From an uncultured Bacteroidota bacterium (GTDB lineage: Bacteria; Bacteroidota; Bacteroidia; Chitinophagales; Chitinophagaceae): a stretch of 7,198 nt of DNA. Each line of letters starts with the position of its first letter. Position 1 is the stretch's first letter. The position numbers and the translations under genes are program-made. Location of the stretch: positions 1 through 7,198 of the forward strand of contig CAMLKS010000124.1 in NCBI GenBank assembly GCA_946480675.1. Direction: 5' to 3'. Shown one piece after another: positions 1 through 5,600 of this stretch. Below the pieces are notes generated by a model. It was not told the origin of the DNA. It saw only the letters and a program-made list of their open reading frames with translations, and ran no database searches.

Positions 1-1
1 G

Positions 2-328
2 AATGGCTGGGCGGGCGACAAGCAATACTATACCATAGGCGAAGTAGCTACTTTATTCAAAGTCAATACATCCAATATCAGGTTTTGGACGAAAGAATTT
101 GAAATGAAGGTGCGTACTACCCGCAAAGGCGATAGGCTGTACACACCTGAAAATGTGCGGGAGATTAATACCATTTACCAACTGGTAAAGGAGATGGGTT
201 TTACCATAAACGGTGCGAAGGCCAAAATGAAGAGCAGTAAGAAGGCCGCGTTCCAAACCGTAGACCTGAGGAAATCTCTATTACAACTGCGAAACAAACT
301 ATTACAAATCAGAAACAATTTGACCTGA
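2..328 (+). CDS. MerR-family transcriptional regulator (5' end outside window)
   Basis: DNA-binding transcriptional regulator of the short MerR type common in Bacteroidota; its targets cannot be told from the sequence. The frame is open from base 2, giving 108 visible residues. A winged helix-turn-helix is recognisable at the start: YYTIGEVATLF, then VNTSNIRFWTKEF, the basic wing TRKGDRLYTPENV, and IYQLVKEMGFTINGAKAKM. The C-terminal stretch VDLRKSLLQLRNKLLQI has leucines spaced as in the dimerisation coiled coil. An ATG at 104 exists but would remove the recognition helix, so the true start lies upstream of the window, probably by only a few codons. There is no extra effector domain and no metal-binding cysteine cluster. 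The stop at 326-328 is 8 bp before the thioredoxin-like gene, so the two are probably cotranscribed. Family assignment is firm; function beyond DNA binding is unknown. Confidence 0.9.
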   Translation, partial: NGWAGDKQYYTIGEVATLFKVNTSNIRFWTKEFEMKVRTTRKGDRLYTPENVREINTIYQLVKEMGFTINGAKAKMKSSKKAAFQTVDLRKSLLQLRNKLLQIRNNLT

Positions 329-336
329 CGTAACAA

Positions 337-852
337 ATGAAATTTATCCTTTTTGCACTGATCATGAGTATAAGCATTACCAGCTACGCACAAAAAGATT
401 TCGATATATCTACTGATACAGAAGATAACTCGACGGTGTATAAAGGCAAGATAAATTTCGGAGACCTTGAAAAAGAAACCGGTTTCGACTGGTTGGGTCA
501 TAAAGAGAACTACAAAGCCGATGCTGCACAGATAAGCTACCTGCAGCAGCACTTATCACAATACCACCTTATAGTTTTTATGGGCACATGGTGCAGCGAC
601 TCAAAAAGCCTGCTGCCTAAGCTGCATGCTGTATTGACGCAGGCGAAGTATCCTGTGCAGCGGTTAACCATGTATGGTGTAGACAGGGCTAAAACAGCAA
701 AGAATGGCGAAGAAAAAACGTATGCTATAAAGTTGGTACCTACTATCATATTAATGAAAGACAATAAAGAGGCCGGACGTATAGTCGAATCTGTACAAAC
801 AAGTATGGAGGCTGATATGGTAGATATAATAAAAGGGGACCTGGACGACTAA
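337..852 (+). CDS. Secreted thioredoxin-like protein with a single cysteine (CSDS)
   Basis: A 171-residue thioredoxin-fold protein, probably periplasmic. Residues 1-18 form a signal peptide: Lys2, a hydrophobic core, and cleavage likely after SYA. There is no lipobox cysteine. The thioredoxin core follows: a strand LIVFMGTW, the active-site position Cys86-Ser87-Asp88-Ser89, and the cis-proline loop LVPTIIL (Pro135). Cys86 is the only cysteine in the protein, so the usual CXXC pair is a CXXS. A monothiol site of this kind cannot oxidise or reduce substrates by the standard dithiol exchange; it may form mixed disulfides or act as a chaperone-like holder (inference). The region around residues 112-128, GVDRAKTAKNGEEKTYA, sits where redoxin-like proteins keep a strand and helix. 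No Shine-Dalgarno precedes the ATG, as is normal for the phylum. The gene follows merR by 8 bp with no convincing promoter of its own. Confidence 0.85.
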   Translation: MKFILFALIMSISITSYAQKDFDISTDTEDNSTVYKGKINFGDLEKETGFDWLGHKENYKADAAQISYLQQHLSQYHLIVFMGTWCSDSKSLLPKLHAVLTQAKYPVQRLTMYGVDRAKTAKNGEEKTYAIKLVPTIILMKDNKEAGRIVESVQTSMEADMVDIIKGDLDD

Positions 853-878
853 AAACTCAATCATTATTCACAAAAAAT

Positions 879-886
879 TATTTTTG
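879..886 (+). promoter_or_regulatory. Candidate -7 promoter element for hutH (TATTTTTG)
   Basis: An exact match to the Bacteroidota -7 consensus TAnnTTTG lies in the 44-bp gap after the thioredoxin-like gene and ends 10 nt before the hutH ATG. No TTG/TTTG is seen at the -33 position. If used, transcription would begin only a handful of bases before the start codon, making the mRNA almost leaderless. It overlaps a weak A-run/T-run dyad at 872-885, which I do not call separately. Confidence 0.55.
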
Positions 887-896
887 CGCCACTTTT

Positions 897-2375
897 ATGG
901 AATTACCGGAGCACTTGTCGATTGATTTTTTAAGCCGCGGAGATGTAAATAACCTCATCTTTTCGGCAGAATCCTTAAAGCGCGTAGCGCGAAACAGACT
1001 CTATCTCGACCAGATACTGAAGAAGGGAGATACCTACTACGGTATCAATACAGGCTTCGGGTCGTTGTGCAACGTGAGGGTAGAGCCGGATGAATTATCC
1101 CAATTGCAGGAAAACCTTGTATGTTCCCACGCATGCGGCATGGGCGATGAAGTACCTGAAGAAATAGTGCGCCTGATGTTGCTGCTGAAAGTACAGGGAC
1201 TGAGTAAAGGGTATAGCGGTGTGCGTCCCGCCATCGTTCAAAGGCTGATAGACTATTACAACCTGCATATTACACCAATAGTATATGAACAAGGCTCACT
1301 GGGCGCTTCGGGCGACCTGGCACCGCTGGCACACCTGAGCCTGCCCATATTCGGTATGGGACAGGTGCGCTATAAAGGAGAGGTAAGGGAAACGATGGAT
1401 GTGCTGAATGAACTGGGGCTGGAGCCTATGCCGCTGGCTGCAAAGGAAGGCCTGGCCTTGCTGAATGGCACACAGTTCATGAGCAGTTATGCATCATGGT
1501 CGTTGATAGCCGCACAAAGGCTTTCTGCATGGGCCGATGTTATTGGTGCTTTGTCGGCAGATGGCTATATGGCTAAAGATGAACCGTTCAAACATCCTAT
1601 CCACCGCATACGCCCGCACAAAGGGCAGATAGAAACGGCCAGGCGCATACTGGAACTGCTGAAGGATAGCGAGATACAGGGCATTCAGAAAGAGCAGGTG
1701 CAAGACCCATATTCTTTCCGCTGCATGCCACAGGTGCATGGCGCTACCAAAGATGTGATAGATAACGTGCGCCATGTGGTAGAAACAGAAATTAATTCGG
1801 TAACTGATAACCCCATTGTGTTTCACGATGAGGATGCCATTATGAGTGGTGGTAACTTCCACGGGCAGCCATTGGCACTGAACCTTGATTTTCTGGCCAT
1901 TGCTATGTCTGAACTGGCCAATATATCTGAACGCCGTACCTACCTGCTGATAAGCGGGCAGCGCGGCTTACCACCATTCCTGGCACCGGATGCGGGGCTC
2001 AACAGTGGCTTTATGATAGCGCAATATACTGCTGCGGCTATCGTTAGCCAGAACAAGCAGCTATGTACACCAGCATCTGTAGATAGCATTGTGAGCAGTA
2101 ACGGCCAGGAAGACCATGTGAGCATGGGTGCTAATGCTGCTACCAAGCTGCGCCGTGTGATACAGAATGTACAAAGGGTTTTAGGCATAGAACTGCTGAC
2201 AGCAACACAGGCTATAGACCTGCGCAGGCCAAAGCAAACATCGCCTATGCTGGAAAAAGTATTTGCAGCCTTCCGTTCTGAAGTGGATATGATGCCTAAA
2301 GATAGATTGCTGCATACCGACCTGATGAAAGCAGAAAGATTCCTGGACCACAGGGTAGAAGACGTGATACGTTAA
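897..2375 (+). CDS. hutH: Histidine ammonia-lyase
   Basis: Cytoplasmic MIO-dependent lyase converting L-histidine to trans-urocanate and ammonia, the first step of histidine breakdown. It has 492 residues, close to the usual family length of about 500. The self-cyclising MIO triad is Ala137-Ser138-Gly139 in GSLGASGDLAPLAHL. Residues matching the known HAL active site are present: Tyr48 in YGINTGFG, His78 in CSHACG, Asn190 in LLNGTQ, Gln269, Tyr272 and Arg275 in QDPYSFR, Phe321 in GGNFHGQP, and Glu405 in GQEDHVSMG. Retention of this glutamate and of the Ser-His pair favours histidine over tyrosine or phenylalanine; the tyrosine lyases of flexirubin clusters lack that glutamate. The start at 897 is supported by the promoter element just before it. 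No hutU, hutI or transporter is adjacent, so in this genome the pathway is probably scattered. The stop abuts that of the opposing glycosyltransferase gene. Confidence 0.93.
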   Translation: MELPEHLSIDFLSRGDVNNLIFSAESLKRVARNRLYLDQILKKGDTYYGINTGFGSLCNVRVEPDELSQLQENLVCSHACGMGDEVPEEIVRLMLLLKVQGLSKGYSGVRPAIVQRLIDYYNLHITPIVYEQGSLGASGDLAPLAHLSLPIFGMGQVRYKGEVRETMDVLNELGLEPMPLAAKEGLALLNGTQFMSSYASWSLIAAQRLSAWADVIGALSADGYMAKDEPFKHPIHRIRPHKGQIETARRILELLKDSEIQGIQKEQVQDPYSFRCMPQVHGATKDVIDNVRHVVETEINSVTDNPIVFHDEDAIMSGGNFHGQPLALNLDFLAIAMSELANISERRTYLLISGQRGLPPFLAPDAGLNSGFMIAQYTAAAIVSQNKQLCTPASVDSIVSSNGQEDHVSMGANAATKLRRVIQNVQRVLGIELLTATQAIDLRRPKQTSPMLEKVFAAFRSEVDMMPKDRLLHTDLMKAERFLDHRVEDVIR

Positions 2376-2393
2376 TTACAGCAACTTGTAATT
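2374..2393. terminator. Candidate bidirectional hairpin across the convergent stop codons
   Basis: Perfect 7-bp arms AATTACA (2374-2380) and TGTAATT (2387-2393) flank a 6-nt loop. The left arm covers most of the hutH stop and all of the glycosyltransferase stop; the right arm lies in the last glycosyltransferase codons. It is the only dyad I see at this junction, and there is no intergenic space for another terminator. Against this, the stem is AT-rich, has only one G-C pair, and no T-run follows on either strand, so an intrinsic terminator would be weak. Confidence 0.3.
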
Positions 2394-3248
2394 GCGATGG
2401 CTGAAATCGAGGCCCAGCACATCTTTTGCCATGGCTTTCATTCGCTCTTTGAATGAAATGTGGTTGAAAGAAATATCATAATCAAACTTCCAATTCTTTT
2501 GTCTGATACGCTCCTGCATCACTGCAGGATGCGTGTCGGTAAAGCGTGTCAGGGCATCAATGTCTTTAGTGTAATCATATGCATCTGCTCGGGCTACATG
2601 CTTCGATACCCATTCATCATCGTGCCATAGCTTATGAAAGATCTCTTGCTTGCGCTGCATAGCTTCGGGCTCCTTCACCCATCCGTAGTGATATACATAA
2701 GCATCCAGTGGCTTTACGCGCAGCTTTTCATCATTACCTTTTCTGAAGCCCTGCGCATCGCGATAGGAATAGATGCTTTTATCATTGCGTATGATGCGTA
2801 TCTCATTCGGATACCACCTGCTGGATGTGCCTGTATAATCGTAAGAGCCATAGAAATGCAGGTACTTGAATAGCAGTCCATCTACACGTTTATCATCCTT
2901 CCAGCGCAGCATACCTTCCTTTATGGCTGCATGATATTTTTCATGCACAATTTCATCGCCTTGTATATAAAAACACCAGTCGGTATCATCATCTATCGCA
3001 CGAAAGGCTTTGTTGGTTTCTTCGGCCAGTACACGGCCACCTGTGCGCAGGTTATCATCCCATTCGGTTTCTACTATACGTATCTTATCGGGGGCTATGC
3101 TGCGTATCATGTCCAGCGTGCCGTCTTCCGATTTGCCTACGGCTATCACAAATGCATCGCACAGCGGCAGTATAGATAAGATAGCCTCTTTTATCGGGTA
3201 ATCGTATTGTATAGCATTACGGATGAAACTGAAACCTGTAACCTTCAT
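2376..3248 (-). CDS. Family 2 (GT-A fold) glycosyltransferase
   Basis: A 290-residue soluble glycosyltransferase of a form widespread in Bacteroidota; donor and acceptor are unknown. The N-terminal half is a GT-A nucleotide-sugar domain: FSFIRNAIQYDYPIKEAI, then CDAFVIAVGKSEDGTLD (residues 30-46), then the metal/diphosphate motif FYIQGDEIVHE with Gly97-Asp98-Glu99 taking the DXD role. A conserved central block LLFKYLHFYGSYDY and RWYPNEIRIIRN (126-155) follows, then an aromatic acceptor-side region YHYGWVKEPEAM and WHDDEWV. There are no transmembrane segments and no signal peptide, so it acts in the cytoplasm, perhaps at the membrane surface. It could work on lipopolysaccharide, a glycolipid or a protein glycan; the sequence does not decide. 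Transcription probably starts from a promoter in the 36-bp gap behind the patatin gene. The ATG at 3248 lies 17 nt after the -7 element and there is no Shine-Dalgarno. Confidence 0.88.
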   Translation of the reverse strand: MKVTGFSFIRNAIQYDYPIKEAILSILPLCDAFVIAVGKSEDGTLDMIRSIAPDKIRIVETEWDDNLRTGGRVLAEETNKAFRAIDDDTDWCFYIQGDEIVHEKYHAAIKEGMLRWKDDKRVDGLLFKYLHFYGSYDYTGTSSRWYPNEIRIIRNDKSIYSYRDAQGFRKGNDEKLRVKPLDAYVYHYGWVKEPEAMQRKQEIFHKLWHDDEWVSKHVARADAYDYTKDIDALTRFTDTHPAVMQERIRQKNWKFDYDISFNHISFKERMKAMAKDVLGLDFSHRNYKLL

Positions 3249-3265
3249 TGTAGAGCGAATCGCAT

Positions 3266-3273
3266 CAAAAGTA
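3266..3273 (-). promoter_or_regulatory. Candidate -7 promoter element for the glycosyltransferase gene (TACTTTTG)
   Basis: Read on the minus strand this is TACTTTTG, an exact TAnnTTTG match lying in the 36-bp gap between the patatin stop and the glycosyltransferase ATG, with exactly 17 nt to the ATG. No clear -33 TTG is visible. The same octamer at the same distance recurs before codon 17 (GTG) of the ctaA frame. Predicted leader length is roughly 10-13 nt. Confidence 0.55.
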
Positions 3274-3289
3274 GCGATTATCAGCTACT
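3270..3289 (-). terminator. Hairpin at the patatin 3' end, followed by a short T-run that is also the downstream promoter
   Basis: On the minus strand AGTAGC (3289-3284), an 8-nt loop, GCTACT (3275-3270), then TTTG. The first arm contains the patatin stop TAG. The second arm and the T-run form the TACTTTTG promoter element of the next gene. The 6-bp stem has three G-C or C-G pairs and the T-run is short, so termination would be partial at best. It could equally be a local operator dyad. Confidence 0.35.
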
Positions 3290-5519
3290 CTCCGTTAATA
3301 ACCCGGATAATGCTATCTGTTGCAGCTTTGTTTTGCGGATGGTTGATGGAATGTGCAAGGTCTGATTTCTCGCGTGCTGTCAGGTGGAAATTAAGCGCTG
3401 CTGTTTTTTCAGAGAACTGCGGTATGTATTGCATATTCACTACATGCAGTTTGCCTTTAAAATTCTGCTCGGCATAGTCTTTCAGGTAGCCATGATAGTA
3501 GGATTGGAAAGATTCCCATTTGGTTTGTATCACAAACACGGGGTCTGCCATCATTTTGCCCATTGTATTCATATCTGTTGCCGGAAATATCTCGTGCTCA
3601 CGTGTATCTCGTATTTGTAGCAGTATCACATCGCGCGTGTTTTGCTGCAGCCAGTCGCGCATTACACTCAGGTAACGCACAGCTGTCTCTATGCCAAAAT
3701 TATCGCGTAGCCCTGCATCCATAATATTCATTTCCGGTTTTGAAGGCAGTTTTACTACCGGCAATATGTAAGGGAATGTGGCATTCATACGCAGTGCGGT
3801 AGTAAGGCGCAGGTTATAGGGGTTCTGGTTTTGAAAGAAAGCAGCAAAGTCTACCGCATCGATAGGCGTATAGCTGCTATCCTGTACACCCAGTGCGGGT
3901 TGTGTTAAATAAGCTACCGGTTGGGCAGCCATCATCAGCCTTCTTCCATCATTTACAATAGTGGCATTTACTATCATCATAGGCACATCGGCACTGGCTT
4001 CGCGGCTGCGGTAATCTTCCAGCTTTTTATCCAGCATGCCATTGGTATTGCTTATCAGTTCCTGCTCCATGGCATAGCCACGGTCTTTGGTATAGGAATA
4101 ACCCGATACCGATATTTTATTGAAGGGCGATATCAGGTCTACACTGGCAAAGGAGTAAATAATAGCATTCAGCAGGTCTTTGCCTATGTTATCCTGATAC
4201 GCCGGCAAGTACGGATTTTTGATGTTGCCCTGGCTATACAGGTTGTGCAGCTCGCGCCAGTAAGCACCACCCAACATGCCGCCGGATGCACCCGTTATCA
4301 GTACCGTATTCTTAAAGAGTTTTCCGTGTGTCGCACTGTCTATATATTGCAGCGAACGAAAGCCCCAATAGGCTGCACGTGAGCCACCACCGCTCAGGCT
4401 TACAATAACCAATGGTGGTTGCTTGCCATCTTTCATATTTTTTTGCTTCCATGCATCCAGACGGGCTATCTCTCTTTGCTTGTCTTCATCATAACGCCTG
4501 CGGGTGAATATTTTAGACAGGTAATCATAGTTATAATCGGGACGTTTATCGGCCCGCGTTTTATAGTCCATGCCATAAGCTATGCTGCGGAAGTCGAATA
4601 TTTTATACTTCACCAGTAGCGATAGCAACAGCATAATGCATATCCACCCCAGCATTTCCCAGCTGCGCAGGAAATATTTTACAGCGCCTACAATGCCCAT
4701 GATGATGGAAAACAATATGAGGAAGCCGGAACCGGCAGGTACCCTCAAGCGCGGGTCTTCCATAAATATGCCGGATAGTAACAAAACAAATAAAGCAAAG
4801 ATGGTAGCCGTAATAGCATTGCGGTGATGCTTGCGCAATACGGTTTGCATCAGCCTTGGTGCATAAGGCTCAAGCTCCGAACATTTGCCGATGCGCAGCC
4901 TGCCGGTAATAAAAGTTTCGGCACGCACAATGTCTATATCATAATCCAGGCTGTCATAAGGTATGATCTCGCGAATACGTGCGGGGTTGGTGATGCGCGA
5001 TAGTACTACTTTCAGCAGGTCGCGGTCCACACGAAAAAAATAGGCGAATGATATAATGATGATCAGCAGGAAGCCAAGGTAAAACCCAAGCTGGAAGCGC
5101 AATACCTCGATGCCTTTTGCATATTCATTCTGCCATTGAAAACGGATGGCTATGATGGAGTAGAAAATGAGAAATGCTAATGGCAGTATTGAATTGTTGA
5201 TGCAATACTTTATAAAGGCATGGCGGGTAGCACCCAGAAATGGTATGCGTGTGCTGTGAATGATGAAGGTGGTAATATGCCATGCCATGATAAATACAGC
5301 AGTAGCACCACCCAGCAATAGCATACTGAAAAAGTTTATCTCCCCTAAATATTCAGGTGCCAGAAACAAGGATGATGCGCCGAATGCTGCTGCAAAATTT
5401 CCTGTGATGGTGGTAAACAGGATAAACCAGAATACCAATAGCAACTGGTATTTACGAAAGTGCAGCAATAGAAGCTGCACAGGTAAAAACCTGAAAATGC
5501 TATGGATGATGGTGTGCAT
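3285..5519 (-). CDS. Membrane-anchored patatin-like phospholipase
   Basis: A 744-residue fusion of an N-terminal polytopic membrane region with a C-terminal patatin acyl-hydrolase domain. Hydrophobic segments lie near residues 24-46, 61-88, 106-127, 143-163, 235-252, 263-283 and 287-304, with a basic soluble loop at about 164-233. The catalytic domain begins near 367: oxyanion loop SLSGGGSR (Gly377-Arg381), nucleophile elbow TGASGG with Ser412, the ALRMNATFPYILP segment (575-587), and the catalytic Asp601 in MDAGLRDNFG, where the usual DGG/DGA is DAG. All parts of the Ser-Asp dyad are present, so it should be an active lipid acyl hydrolase, with membrane phospholipids as likely substrate (inference). 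Topology is uncertain: the basic residues after the last segment suggest a cytoplasmic catalytic domain, but seven segments with an N-in start would place it outside. It lies 81 bp behind ctaA without a clear promoter and may be cotranscribed with it. Confidence 0.88.
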   Translation of the reverse strand: MHTIIHSIFRFLPVQLLLLHFRKYQLLLVFWFILFTTITGNFAAAFGASSLFLAPEYLGEINFFSMLLLGGATAVFIMAWHITTFIIHSTRIPFLGATRHAFIKYCINNSILPLAFLIFYSIIAIRFQWQNEYAKGIEVLRFQLGFYLGFLLIIIISFAYFFRVDRDLLKVVLSRITNPARIREIIPYDSLDYDIDIVRAETFITGRLRIGKCSELEPYAPRLMQTVLRKHHRNAITATIFALFVLLLSGIFMEDPRLRVPAGSGFLILFSIIMGIVGAVKYFLRSWEMLGWICIMLLLSLLVKYKIFDFRSIAYGMDYKTRADKRPDYNYDYLSKIFTRRRYDEDKQREIARLDAWKQKNMKDGKQPPLVIVSLSGGGSRAAYWGFRSLQYIDSATHGKLFKNTVLITGASGGMLGGAYWRELHNLYSQGNIKNPYLPAYQDNIGKDLLNAIIYSFASVDLISPFNKISVSGYSYTKDRGYAMEQELISNTNGMLDKKLEDYRSREASADVPMMIVNATIVNDGRRLMMAAQPVAYLTQPALGVQDSSYTPIDAVDFAAFFQNQNPYNLRLTTALRMNATFPYILPVVKLPSKPEMNIMDAGLRDNFGIETAVRYLSVMRDWLQQNTRDVILLQIRDTREHEIFPATDMNTMGKMMADPVFVIQTKWESFQSYYHGYLKDYAEQNFKGKLHVVNMQYIPQFSEKTAALNFHLTAREKSDLAHSINHPQNKAATDSIIRVINGE

Positions 5520-5521
5520 GC

Positions 5522-5562
5522 CGGAAAGCTGTTTCTATTTATTAAGATACAAAAACTTTCCG
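5522..5562 (-). promoter_or_regulatory. Inverted repeat in the patatin leader next to the start codon
   Basis: Perfect 7-bp arms CTTTCCG and CGGAAAG (plus-strand positions 5556-5562 and 5522-5528) are separated by 27 nt. In the minus-strand transcript the second arm ends 2 nt before the AUG, so a folded stem would hold the start codon region. No T-run follows it, so it is not a normal terminator of ctaA. It could be an RNA switch, a protein operator or chance. Confidence 0.35.
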
Positions 5563-5600
5563 CCTTTGCAGTATTAATAATGTATTGTTATTGTAAAATG

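Noticed and set aside
104..328. Short plus-strand gene starting at ATG 104
   Set aside because: The same frame is open to the window edge and the upstream residues form the MerR recognition helix, so this is only the tail of a longer gene.
175..552. A 125-residue hydrophobic minus-strand frame across the merR-thioredoxin junction
   Set aside because: Its hydrophobic look is what antisense of lysine- and glutamate-rich coding DNA gives, and both sense genes are clearly real.
872..885. A-run/T-run dyad as a terminator after the thioredoxin-like gene
   Set aside because: It has no G-C pairs and coincides with the hutH promoter element, which explains the T-run better.
1494..1862. A 122-residue minus-strand reading frame inside hutH
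   Set aside because: It lies opposite catalytic residues of hutH and shows no family resemblance or start signals.
897..2375. Tyrosine ammonia-lyase of a flexirubin or resorcinol pigment cluster
   Set aside because: The HAL-type Glu405 in GQEDHVSMG is kept and no pigment biosynthesis gene is nearby.
3921..4382. A 153-residue plus-strand reading frame antisense to the patatin gene
   Set aside because: It has no recognisable domain, no promoter or start context, and lies wholly opposite the conserved catalytic region, so it is a shadow.
2376..5519. A defence or secretion island around the patatin and glycosyltransferase genes
   Set aside because: No nucleotide cyclase, CD-NTase, nuclease, helicase or integrase accompanies the patatin, and its large membrane region differs from the small patatin effectors of CBASS systems.
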